14,006 bases of DNA from an uncultured Synergistia bacterium (GTDB lineage: Bacteria; Eremiobacterota; SpSt-956; JAKJGF01). The stretch spans positions 1 through 14,006 of the forward strand of contig CALARM010000155.1 in assembly GCA_937888925.1 (NCBI GenBank), read 5' to 3'. Positions 1 to 6,763 of the stretch are shown in pieces. A program made the translations under genes and the position numbers. How positions within the stretch are numbered: the first letter of the stretch is position 1; each line of letters begins with the position of its first letter. The notes under the pieces were generated by a model that was given only the letters and a program-made list of their open reading frames with translations, was not told the DNA's origin and searched no databases.

Positions 1-683
1 TCTTTCGAATAGTTACACATCTTTGCTATTTCTTCCAGTTTGCTTTCCACTCTTGGCTCTTTGGATATTTCCTGTTCTATTAAGCCTATATAAATAATAA
101 TAGTTTCGAGAAAATTATTTAAATTATGAACGATACTTACGGCACATTTACCAATTGTTTCCATCCTGTGAATTTCCATGAGCTTTTTCTCAAGCCTTAT
201 ACGTTCTTTAATCTCTCTCGCTAGAAACCCGTTGGTTTTTACCAGTTCTCCGGTAAGTTTTTCCACTCTTACCTTTAAATTGTCATGAAGTTTCTGAAGA
301 GATGTACCTGATTCTTTTATGTAAGTAATATCCTGAACGACTCCGTCATAAGAAATCAGTTTCCTCTGACTGTCATAATGAAGGACAGGGGTATTCCTGA
401 CCCATCGTACAGTCATGTCTTTTCTGATGATTCTATGTTCAATCGGTTCTACTTCTATCCCTTCAAGAATCTTCTGAACATGACCTTTCACCAGGGCTTT
501 ATCTTCTTCATGAACCATGTCTATCCAGAGATAGGAATTATTTTTAAATTCTTCATCCTTATAACCTGTAACCAGAAAACATGTAGGGCCATGGTGGATT
601 GTTTCAATAGGATTGCCGTCCTTCAGATTGACAGTATACATGTAGTGAATAATAGCACCGGGATGATACTGATAGTTTTCCAT
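1..683 (-). CDS. PAS-domain sensor histidine kinase, 3' part cut by window edge
   Basis: The first 227 residues of a sensor kinase can be read from ATG at 683 to the left edge without a stop. Residues about 10-122 form a PAS fold with the usual motifs: GYKDEEF, the WIDMVHEEDK segment, HRIIRKDMTVRWV and the closing GVVQDIT. Residues about 125-172 are a charged, probably coiled-coil linker. Residues 175-200 match the dimerisation/phospho-acceptor helix, with METIGK then IVHNLNN. The expected phospho-histidine is His186, followed by Asn-Leu where relatives usually have Asp-Phe. The ATPase domain would lie beyond the window. There is no signal peptide or membrane segment, so it is probably cytoplasmic. 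The start lies 2 nt after the stop of the TPR gene and has no good ribosome site of its own, which suggests translational coupling. The role as a kinase is inferred from this half only. Confidence 0.82.
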   Translation of the reverse strand, partial: MENYQYHPGAIIHYMYTVNLKDGNPIETIHHGPTCFLVTGYKDEEFKNNSYLWIDMVHEEDKALVKGHVQKILEGIEVEPIEHRIIRKDMTVRWVRNTPVLHYDSQRKLISYDGVVQDITYIKESGTSLQKLHDNLKVRVEKLTGELVKTNGFLAREIKERIRLEKKLMEIHRMETIGKCAVSIVHNLNNFLETIIIYIGLIEQEISKEPRVESKLEEIAKMCNYSK

Positions 684-685
684 AA

Positions 686-1789
686 TTAATTATCCATGTT
701 GCTTTCCGAGAGACTGAATTTATCTCTGAATATAAATTCCGCTATCCTTCCGACCTCTTCCTGATGGTCTGCCAGGTTTTCTTCCAGAAACATTGCTTTA
801 CCTCTGGCATACCAGGCCATACCATCAGAAGGTTTCAGAGCCAGGGCTTTATCAAAGGATTCTATTGCTTCATTATAGTTTCGTAAATTAATTAAAGCAA
901 GACCTTTATTATACCATGCATTTACATTATCTTTATCACATTCTGTTGCCCTTGTGAAACATTCCAGGGCATCAGTATATTTCCATTGTTTACTCATGGC
1001 TATTCCCATGTTTACCCATATTTTACTGTAACCGGGATTTATATTCAGTGCTTTACTGTAAAAGCCCAGAGCTTTATCATACTGTTTCTGTTTGTAAAAT
1101 GCAATACCCATGTTATAGAGAATATTAATATTATAAGGAGCCAGTTCCAGTCCTTTGTTAAAATATTCTACAGCTTTATCGTATTCTCCCAGTTCTCCTG
1201 AAATAATACCTTTATTATTCCATATATGGGGGCATGACGGGTCAACGAGTAAGGCTCTGTCGAAATAGTCAAGAGCCTCTGCATATCTTTTCATGCCTGA
1301 TAGTGCCAGTCCTTTATTGCTGAGAGCTTTAAAATCTGACGGATTTTTTTCTAAAATTTTATCAAAGCACACAAGAGCTTCCTGATATTGTTTTCTGTTA
1401 TATAATACAAGGCCTTTATTATTCAGTGCAGATATATAATCAGGGTCAAGTTCCGATAGTATTTTATCAAAACACTCAATGGCTTCTGCATAACGTGCGA
1501 GGTTGCTCAGAATCATGCCTTTATTGTTCCAGGTCTGAATGTGGCCCGGCATTATTGATAGAACCCTGTTATAACATTCGAGAGCCTGTGAATATCTTTC
1601 CTGGATAAACAGGATATTACCTTTATGAATAAGAGCAGTAATATCCTTCGGATCAAGGACCAGAACCATGCTAAAACATTCAATGGCTTCATTGTATGTT
1701 CTCTGGCTGTATAAAAACAATCCTTTACTTTTTAGATATGATAGATTTCCCACTTCCTGTGACGATATTTCTTTATATGATTCAGACAT
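686..1789 (-). CDS. Cytoplasmic tetratricopeptide-repeat (TPR) protein
   Basis: This 367-residue protein is almost entirely TPR. Nine 34-residue units run from about residue 18 to 325, most with the pattern W/A-x-N-K-G at the start of helix A, a Tyr near the middle (RYAEAIECF, QYDKALGFY) and Pro at the helix B end. A tenth partial unit starts at MAWYARGKAM, and then a charged tail of about 35 residues ends in SNMDN. There is no signal peptide or TM segment, so a cytoplasmic protein-protein scaffold is expected. The start is well supported: AGGAGG at 1795-1800 sits 5 nt before the ATG. The PAS kinase gene begins 2 nt downstream, so this protein may scaffold or present partners to that kinase (inference). 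The repeats closely resemble those fused to the Ser/Thr kinases on the plus strand. No specific function can be assigned. Confidence 0.92.
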   Translation of the reverse strand: MSESYKEISSQEVGNLSYLKSKGLFLYSQRTYNEAIECFSMVLVLDPKDITALIHKGNILFIQERYSQALECYNRVLSIMPGHIQTWNNKGMILSNLARYAEAIECFDKILSELDPDYISALNNKGLVLYNRKQYQEALVCFDKILEKNPSDFKALSNKGLALSGMKRYAEALDYFDRALLVDPSCPHIWNNKGIISGELGEYDKAVEYFNKGLELAPYNINILYNMGIAFYKQKQYDKALGFYSKALNINPGYSKIWVNMGIAMSKQWKYTDALECFTRATECDKDNVNAWYNKGLALINLRNYNEAIESFDKALALKPSDGMAWYARGKAMFLEENLADHQEEVGRIAEFIFRDKFSLSESNMDN

Positions 1790-1825
1790 ATGTACCTCCT
1801 ATTTTAATACCGGATAGTCATTACC

Positions 1826-1867
1826 GTGACAGGTGACGGGTAACGCGTAACCTGCCACCTGTCACCA
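1826..1867. repeat. Heptamer repeat array forming an inverted repeat
   Basis: The stretch reads as consecutive 7-bp units: GTGACAG (1826), GTGACGG (1833), GTAACGC (1840), GTAACCT (1847), then two units that read as complements, the last GTCACCA (1861). As a result GTGACAGGTG (1826-1835) and CACCTGTCAC (1856-1865) are perfect inverted repeats around a loop of 20 nt. It lies between the GH13 gene and the TPR gene, both on the minus strand, and could form a transcript hairpin there. Related units occur at 5863, 6609, 4808 and 11107. Confidence 0.7.
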
Positions 1868-1883
1868 CCACGATTCTCACTTT

Positions 1884-1932
1884 CCCTATCCTGTTAATCC
1901 CTCTATCCTATTAATCACCGTCCCTATTAATC
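1884..1932. repeat. Degenerate 16-17 bp tandem repeat
   Basis: Three consecutive units end in TTAATC: 1884-1899, 1900-1916 and 1917-1932, each starting with a variant of CCCTATCCT. A further partial copy CCTGTCCCTGTG continues into 1933-1944. The array overlaps the 3' end of the GH13 gene, so its stop codon and last few residues come from repeat sequence. The remaining positions of the 1790-1926 gap are the heptamer array and short linkers; I see no gene or promoter there. Confidence 0.65.
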
Positions 1933-4353
1933 CCTGTCCCTGTGCCACTGGTAATAGGCATAGCCTCCGGGAGGAAGAGTTACTTTAACGGTTTTTTCAT
2001 CTGCTGTTATTTTATTTCCGGAAATCAAATCTTCCAGAATATTGCCTTTCATAATTTGAGAGTTCTTTTCCAGAGGAATTTCAATCTCTCCGGTTTCCCT
2101 GCCGTTATTGAAAACACAGATTACTTCCTCATCCGGCCTCATTCTTACATGGGCATAAACATCATGAGTCGCTTTAAGTTCTATCTGTGTGCCGTACTGT
2201 AAAGCAACGGAAGAATTTCTGGCTTCTGTCATTTTGCGGACCTTTTCCGTAAGTGACGGATTCTGCCCCCATGGCATATCTTTTCTATTATCGTCAGATG
2301 CTCCGTCAAGACCGGCCTCTGTTCCGTAATATATACATGGCACACCTCTGGCAGACATCAGGAAAGAAAGAGCCATCTCAAGCATGGCGGAATCACCGCC
2401 GCATTCAGCCATAAACCTGCTCATGTCATGATTGTCTATCATAGTTCCCAGTTTTTTAGGATTATCATAATAACGATCATTTTTCATGGCCTCTGAAAGA
2501 AGTTTCATGCCGGGATCGCTTTTCCTGAGTATTTTTTCTATGGCATCGCCGGGATGTTCTCTGAAATGATCTGCTGCGAATTTCAGTCTCTTCCAGAAAC
2601 TATCATCGTTTTTACTGGCAAATACATTTCTTATGGCAAAAGTCATAGGGAAATCAAACATCGCATCAAGACCTCTGTTCTGCAGACCTGCTATGAAATT
2701 CGGATCACGCCAGAAAGCTTCTCCTACTGTATAAAAATTTTCTTTTTTCTCATGAAGTGCTTCATTGAATTCCTGAAGAAATTCTTCCGGTACATGCCTT
2801 GCGGCATCCACTCGGAATCCGTCTATATCGGCCTGCTTTATCCACCATTCATGGGCATCTATAAGATATCTTTTAACATCAGGATTTTCCTGTGCCAGGT
2901 CAGGCAGACCTGCAAGGGAACCGTTTACCATATGATACTCGCTGTATCCTTTTATGTCTCCCTTTTTATGATACCAGTCCGAGTGAGCCAGATCCTCAAC
3001 AAAAGGATGATTGTAACCTGTGTGATTTACCACTACGTCAAGCATTATTTTTATGTCTTTTTCATGGGCTCTGTCGCACAGTTCCCGCAGTTTATCCATA
3101 TCACCGAAATGTGGTTCTGTTTTATAGAAATCCTGCGGCCAGTAACCATGAAAACCGTCTTTGCCGAAAAAGCCTCTGTCATTTAAATAGGGGCATGATA
3201 CCCACACACAGTTTACTCCCAGATCTTTTAAATAATCCAGTTTGTCTATTATGCCCTGCCAGTCTCCTCCATGAAATTTCTCTTTATCTTTTAAATCAAT
3301 TCCTTCATTATTGGTTTTATCTCCGTCGTAAAACCTGTCTGTTACCGCATAATAAATGACTTTGCCGTCCCATCTGAAGATGTTTTTCAGCATTTCAGGG
3401 GAACCTTTTACATCTGTCGAATCAGTAATAGTATCCGATACTTCTGTTTCCCCGTCTTTTGCTGTAAAAGCCTGAATATGTAAAGTTTCTCCGTCTTTCC
3501 ATCCCATTTCTCTCATTATTTTTTTATCGAGTTGAAATTCTACATTGCTATATTCGGTGGAATGATAGATATTTTCAGATATTTCAGCCATCTCTCCTTT
3601 ACTGTTAAGTACTTCTCCCTTACCGTTTTTATCTATTTTTACGGCAACCTTCCATGATTCTGACGGTTTATTGTTTACCAGTTCAAAAGGCAGTTTTTCA
3701 TTACCTTTTTTATCTCCCCAGTTCAGTAAAAAATAAGAGTCTAAATGTCCATGTTCGGCACCGTCCCTCAGATTTGCCACTTCTAACTGAAAAGTATAAT
3801 TTTCAGTCCTCCGTCCTTCTTCCGAATAAAGTGCAAATATATCACGGGAACTGTCGTAACCGTCATAAGCACGAACCATATTCCCGGTAATATTTGCAGC
3901 TTTTAACTGTCCCGTTGCAAGAGGTGAAAGCTTTTTACCGGATCTTTCGTCTTTTTTATGTAAATGTGAACCTTTGAAAGCTTCCCATTTATTTTTCAGT
4001 TTTTTCTTCATCGACGTCATATTGAAAACCGAAGGTTTTATTATACTGGCCATTAAGCCGCCTGCCATATAACCTGTTACTCCTCCGATTGCACTGTAAA
4101 GACCTTTTAATACGGAATCTATTCCGTCATTTATGTAATTTGCCGATCTTTCAGATATGTTGCTTTCTTTTACTTCATTCGAAGAAGGATTATATAATTT
4201 CATATTCTGAATGATATTAGATTCAGGTATGACCACTCTGTGAATTAATGTATCCTTCGGCTCGGGAAGAGATACATCAGAAGGATACATGGATGAATTA
4301 TTTCGCATGTTTATTATAGATTTACCGGATTTATAGTTAATACTGGTAATCAT
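1927..4353 (-). CDS. GH13-family alpha-amylase-type glycosidase with N-terminal extension
   Basis: This 808-residue enzyme should hydrolyse or rearrange alpha-glucosidic bonds. The (beta/alpha)8 domain spans about 324-718 and has all four GH13 regions: DVVVNH (439-444), GFRVDAARH with nucleophile Asp516, TVGEAFW with acid/base Glu545, and DNHDMSRF with His642 and stabilising Asp643. A beta C-terminal domain follows (about 720-803). Residues about 150-320 form a beta-rich domain upstream (contains YTFQLEVANL and DSYFLLNWGD) that may bind carbohydrate; I do not recognise the family with certainty. Residues 1-150 are unusual: a polar leader, a Gly-rich hydrophobic stretch at about 81-107 and a lysine-rich patch. 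There is no N-terminal signal peptide, so secretion is unlikely unless the Gly-rich stretch inserts in a membrane. An AAAGGG-type ribosome site lies just before the ATG; Met16 is a possible alternative start. Substrate cannot be told from the sequence. Confidence 0.93.
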   Translation of the reverse strand: MITSINYKSGKSIINMRNNSSMYPSDVSLPEPKDTLIHRVVIPESNIIQNMKLYNPSSNEVKESNISERSANYINDGIDSVLKGLYSAIGGVTGYMAGGLMASIIKPSVFNMTSMKKKLKNKWEAFKGSHLHKKDERSGKKLSPLATGQLKAANITGNMVRAYDGYDSSRDIFALYSEEGRRTENYTFQLEVANLRDGAEHGHLDSYFLLNWGDKKGNEKLPFELVNNKPSESWKVAVKIDKNGKGEVLNSKGEMAEISENIYHSTEYSNVEFQLDKKIMREMGWKDGETLHIQAFTAKDGETEVSDTITDSTDVKGSPEMLKNIFRWDGKVIYYAVTDRFYDGDKTNNEGIDLKDKEKFHGGDWQGIIDKLDYLKDLGVNCVWVSCPYLNDRGFFGKDGFHGYWPQDFYKTEPHFGDMDKLRELCDRAHEKDIKIMLDVVVNHTGYNHPFVEDLAHSDWYHKKGDIKGYSEYHMVNGSLAGLPDLAQENPDVKRYLIDAHEWWIKQADIDGFRVDAARHVPEEFLQEFNEALHEKKENFYTVGEAFWRDPNFIAGLQNRGLDAMFDFPMTFAIRNVFASKNDDSFWKRLKFAADHFREHPGDAIEKILRKSDPGMKLLSEAMKNDRYYDNPKKLGTMIDNHDMSRFMAECGGDSAMLEMALSFLMSARGVPCIYYGTEAGLDGASDDNRKDMPWGQNPSLTEKVRKMTEARNSSVALQYGTQIELKATHDVYAHVRMRPDEEVICVFNNGRETGEIEIPLEKNSQIMKGNILEDLISGNKITADEKTVKVTLPPGGYAYYQWHRDRD

Positions 4354-4472
4354 TAGACAACACCCTTTCTTTAAGAAAAATAGTTACAGAAAAAAGTAAA
4401 AATAAGGTCATGGTAAAAAGCATGAAAAAATACAGGAAATGCGCCGAAGCGACTTTTTTTCTGGTTCTTTAT

Positions 4473-4501
4473 AATATATCACAGGTGTTTATAAAATACA
4501 A
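4473..4501 (-). promoter_or_regulatory. Candidate sigma70-type promoter for the GH13 gene
   Basis: Read on the minus strand there is TTGTAT, a 17-nt spacer and TATATT (5 of 6 with the -10 consensus; the -35 is weak). A start near 4466 would give a leader of about 110 nt. TCACAG (4479-4484) and CTGTGA (4505-4510) form a 6-bp inverted repeat that overlaps the spacer and could be an operator. In such AT-rich DNA chance matches are common. Confidence 0.35.
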
Positions 4502-4650
4502 TAGCTGTGAACATATATACAAGTGATTTAAAAGAATGATCATGGTGAATGATAAATTTATAAAAAATAAACACATAATTTTAAAAAAATAACATGATAT
4601 TATCAATTTTCTTCATAAAATATGAATTATTTAAATTTTTATATATCTTA

Positions 4651-4692
4651 AGTGAACGATATTTTTTAAAAAATTATATAATATGGTTCACT
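4651..4692. repeat. 42-bp imperfect palindrome in the divergent promoter region
   Basis: AGTGAAC at 4651-4657 pairs perfectly with GTTCACT at 4686-4692. After one mismatch the arms continue with matching A/T bases, and the centre is nearly pure A/T. About 16 of 21 arm positions are complementary. Its placement between two divergent genes suits an operator for a dimeric regulator or a structured AT-rich site; a terminator is less likely because no gene ends nearby. Confidence 0.45.
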
Positions 4693-4806
4693 GTCTTGAG
4701 CCAGTTAAAGAATATAAAAAAAATTTTTACTTTTGATTTTATGAAATATTCTGAAAGAGGATTTTTGTAAAGAAGTAGAATAATATTTATTGATTGGATT
4801 TTTTTC

Positions 4807-4822
4807 TGTGACCCGTCATGGG
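4807..4822 (+). promoter_or_regulatory. TGTGA...GTCATGG leader motif, copy 1
   Basis: TGTGACCCGTCATGGG lies 48 nt before the ATG of the NHL lipoprotein gene. The same pair of words, TGTGA followed closely by GTCATGG, occurs in the leaders of the next two plus-strand genes (near 5915-5934 and 6647-6665). Function is unknown. Confidence 0.35.
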
Positions 4823-4869
4823 ATGGCGAGTAATTTTTCTTCCTGAAAATTCTGAAAGAAGGAAATAAA

Positions 4870-5850
4870 ATGAAAAGAATCGGCTTGCTGTTAATTTTGA
4901 TGTGTCTTTTATCAGGCTGTGGTGCGGAAAAGATTAAAGAGATAAAACCTCTGACCGTGTTCGGAGAAAGAGGAAAAAAAGACGGACAGTTTATGAATTT
5001 TGACGGTATAGCCGTAGATTCAAAAGGAAATATTTATGTTGCAGATATTAAGAAGGTTCAGGTCTTTGATGAAAATGGCAAATTCATTTACTCTGTCGGT
5101 TTAAAAGAAGGATGTTTTAAAAACGAGGTAGTCGGTCTTGCAATAAATTCAAAAGATTTTCTCATATGTGCAGATCAGAATAATTATCGGTACAGCATCT
5201 TCGATGCGGGCGGTCAGTTTATATCTTCTTTCGGTTCCCGCGGCACAGGAGACGGAGAATTTTTAAAACCTCAGGGTGTCTGTGTTGACGATAAAGATAA
5301 TATCTATACTGTAGATAATGAAGCAGACACGGTGCAAGTGTTTTCTCCGGAAGGGAAATTTCTCTTTAAATTCGGTAAAACAGGCAGCGGTAAAGGAGAT
5401 TTTGACGAGCCGGAATCCATTACGATTTATAATAATAAGATTTATGTTGCAGACGAAGGGAACGGCCGTATAGAATATTTTGATATGACAGGAAAATATC
5501 TCGGAGAAATAGGAAGAACTTCAGGAAACCCCATATCACTGCCTGACGGATACAGGAAAGAATATAATAAGAATTATAAAAATTATTTTGCCAGAGATGT
5601 AGAAGGTATAGTCTTCGATAAAGAAGGATACCTCTACGGAGCAAATGAAGATGAAGGAGTTATAGACCTGTTTACGGAAAAAGGAGACCTTGCAGGTATA
5701 TTTACTTCAACTGAACAGGGGGGATTAAAAAAGATACAGGGTCTTGCTGTAAACAAAGAAGGAACAAAGCTTTATGTCTGTGATCTGGGAAATGCAAGAA
5801 TACAGATATTTGATATTAAAGTAATTAAAGAAATGGTCAAAAATAAATAA
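4870..5850 (+). CDS. NHL-repeat beta-propeller lipoprotein
   Basis: This 326-residue protein begins with a lipoprotein signal peptide: MKRIG, a hydrophobic Leu/Ile run and the lipobox LSGC with Cys17, so it should be lipid-anchored outside the cytoplasmic membrane. The rest is about six NHL repeats of 40-50 residues. Each has the pattern of a Gly-rich turn (GDGEF, GKGDF), then GIAVD/GVCVD, then N-IYVAD or similar, then VQVFD followed by GKF. Together they fit a six-bladed propeller. NHL propellers usually bind proteins or ligands; no catalytic residues are evident. The ATG is supported by AAGGA 6 nt upstream. It is the first gene of the plus-strand block, 119 bp before the DedA gene, and shares a leader motif with the next two genes. 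It could be an extracytoplasmic partner of the neighbouring membrane kinase (inference only). Confidence 0.9.
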   Translation: MKRIGLLLILMCLLSGCGAEKIKEIKPLTVFGERGKKDGQFMNFDGIAVDSKGNIYVADIKKVQVFDENGKFIYSVGLKEGCFKNEVVGLAINSKDFLICADQNNYRYSIFDAGGQFISSFGSRGTGDGEFLKPQGVCVDDKDNIYTVDNEADTVQVFSPEGKFLFKFGKTGSGKGDFDEPESITIYNNKIYVADEGNGRIEYFDMTGKYLGEIGRTSGNPISLPDGYRKEYNKNYKNYFARDVEGIVFDKEGYLYGANEDEGVIDLFTEKGDLAGIFTSTEQGGLKKIQGLAVNKEGTKLYVCDLGNARIQIFDIKVIKEMVKNK

Positions 5851-5862
5851 AATATGAGAATT

Positions 5863-5890
5863 GTAATGCGTAACGCGTAACGCGTGACGG
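5863..5890. repeat. Heptamer tandem repeat (four units)
   Basis: Four head-to-tail 7-bp units follow the NHL gene: GTAATGC (5863), GTAACGC (5870 and 5877) and GTGACGG (5884). They are of the same type as the units at 1826-1867, including the shared word GTAACGC. The gap holds no gene. Confidence 0.75.
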
Positions 5891-5935
5891 GAGGAACAGA
5901 TTTTCATATTTTGTTGTGACCGAACCGGTCATGGC
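5884..5935 (+). promoter_or_regulatory. Shared leader element, copy 2 (before the DedA gene)
   Basis: This roughly 50-bp stretch aligns with 6616-6666 upstream of the next gene, with one small gap. The shared words in order are GTGA, GAGGAACA, TCAT, TTGTGA and GTCATGGC. It starts at the last heptamer unit. GTCATGG ends 35 nt before the ATG. It may be a duplicated promoter, operator or RNA leader, or simply a dispersed repeat. Confidence 0.5.
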
Positions 5936-5969
5936 CGTTAGAATAAAAAAAGGAGTTTGTTAATAAAAT

Positions 5970-6575
5970 ATGTTTGAATCGCTTTTCCATCTTTTTACAA
6001 AAATTATTGAAACAGTAGGTTATTTCGGAGTATTTGTCCTTATGACGCTTGAGAGTATGGTAGCACCTGTGCCGAGTGAAGGAGTTATGCCCTTTGCAGG
6101 ATTTCTCGTAACACAGGGAAAATTTAATATGATTCTTGTAATAATATCAAGCAGCATCGGAAGTATTGTCGGTTCCCTCATATCTTACTATGTAGGGGCT
6201 TACGGAGGAAAACCTGTTGTACTTAAATACGGGAAATATCTGCTTCTGGATAAACATCATCTGGAGATTACGGAAAGATTTTTTGAAAAATACGGTGAAA
6301 AAACCATATTTTTCTGCAGATTTATACCGGTAGTCAGGCATTTTATTTCCATTCCCGCAGGTGCAGGGAATATGAACCTCCTGAAATTCTGTATCTATAC
6401 TCTTGTTGGAGCAACTATGTGGAATGCTTTTCTTGCCTATACAGGAGTCTGGCTCGGAGAAAGATGGGAACTGGTTCATAAATTTACAAAATATCTTGAT
6501 ATACTGGTTGTTCTTGTGGCAGTGGGATTTATAGGACATCTTGTATATAAGCATATGAAGAACAGGAAGAAATAA
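5970..6575 (+). CDS. DedA/VTT-family inner-membrane protein
   Basis: The 201-residue protein has the DedA (SNARE-associated, VTT) signature. Near the N-terminus the reentrant motif contains Glu28, Pro33, Pro35 and Glu37 (ESMVAPVPSEG), and the second half has the R-F-I-P-V-V-R motif (Arg117 to Arg123) followed by PAGAGNM. Hydrophobic segments lie at about 15-30, 50-75, 140-160 and 170-192, and the tail is Lys/Arg-rich. Family members are linked to membrane-potential maintenance and lipid carrier (undecaprenyl-phosphate or phospholipid) transport; the substrate here is unknown. The ATG at 5970 is the only good start because TAA lies in frame at 5964. The ribosome site AGGAG (5951-5955) is 14 nt away, longer than usual, so translation may be inefficient. 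Neighbours are the NHL lipoprotein and a kinase. Confidence 0.92.
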   Translation: MFESLFHLFTKIIETVGYFGVFVLMTLESMVAPVPSEGVMPFAGFLVTQGKFNMILVIISSSIGSIVGSLISYYVGAYGGKPVVLKYGKYLLLDKHHLEITERFFEKYGEKTIFFCRFIPVVRHFISIPAGAGNMNLLKFCIYTLVGATMWNAFLAYTGVWLGERWELVHKFTKYLDILVVLVAVGFIGHLVYKHMKNRKK

Positions 6576-6615
6576 AAGATTGTCTTTAATAAGCATAAAT
6601 AATTAATAGTGAAGG

Positions 6616-6666
6616 GTGAAGAGAGGAACATGTTCTCATTTTTCATTGTGAATGGACAGTCATGGC
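6616..6666 (+). promoter_or_regulatory. Shared leader element, copy 3 (before kinase 1)
   Basis: It aligns with 5884-5935: GTGA, GAGGAACA, TCAT, TTGTGA and GTCATGGC are conserved in order and spacing. Two heptamer-like units, GTGAAGG (6609) and GTGAAGA (6616), lead into it. GTCATGG ends 98 nt before the chosen kinase start. The remaining bases of the 6576-6763 gap show no other structure I can support. Confidence 0.5.
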
Positions 6667-6752
6667 AATATATTAAATATTAATGCTCAACTCATTAAGG
6701 AATGTGAGACCTGTGAGAAGCAAAATATTGCTTTTCACAATCTGTACTTCAC

Positions 6753-6758
6753 GGAAAG
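6753..6758 (+). promoter_or_regulatory. Ribosome binding site that sets the kinase 1 start
   Basis: GGAAAG sits 5 nt before ATG 6764. The longer in-frame alternative at 6683 has only A/T-rich sequence before it and would add 27 residues without motif support. The protein from 6764 begins MPVFCDKCG, as does the second paralogue (MPLYCDKCG), which also supports 6764. Confidence 0.6.
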
Positions 6759-6763
6759 ATTAT

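Larger units (their letters stand above)
4354..4869. other. AT-rich divergent intergenic region
   Basis: These 516 bp separate the minus-strand GH13 gene from the plus-strand NHL lipoprotein gene and must carry both promoters. The stretch is much richer in A and T than the genes. I see one candidate minus-strand promoter (4473-4501), a 42-bp imperfect palindrome (4651-4692), and the TGTGA...GTCATGG motif at 4807-4822. No clear plus-strand -35/-10 pair stands out. AAGGA at 4859-4863 serves as ribosome site for the ATG at 4870. Short open frames here lack ribosome sites and are not called. Confidence 0.7.

Noticed and set aside
1826..1867. CRISPR array or riboswitch
   Set aside because: The units are 7 bp and contiguous without spacers, and no known riboswitch core is visible.
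2554..3359. Long plus-strand open frames opposite the GH13 gene
   Set aside because: They are antisense to a well-conserved catalytic domain, lack ribosome sites and show no protein-family features.
4441..4460. Short GC stem followed by seven T as a terminator
   Set aside because: The stem is only 3 bp around a four-base loop, and no gene ends upstream of it on the plus strand.
4422..4526. A 34-residue open frame starting MKKYRKCAEATFF in the divergent gap
   Set aside because: No ribosome site, no recognisable motif, and it runs through the likely GH13 promoter on the other strand.
6626..6635. GAACATGTTC palindrome as a LexA (SOS) box
   Set aside because: Gram-positive-type SOS boxes have GAAC and GTTC four bases apart; here the gap is two, and the neighbouring genes are not SOS genes.
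6683..6763. Longer start for kinase 1 adding 27 residues
   Set aside because: No ribosome site precedes 6683, while 6764 has GGAAAG and gives the same MPxxCDKCG start as the paralogue.
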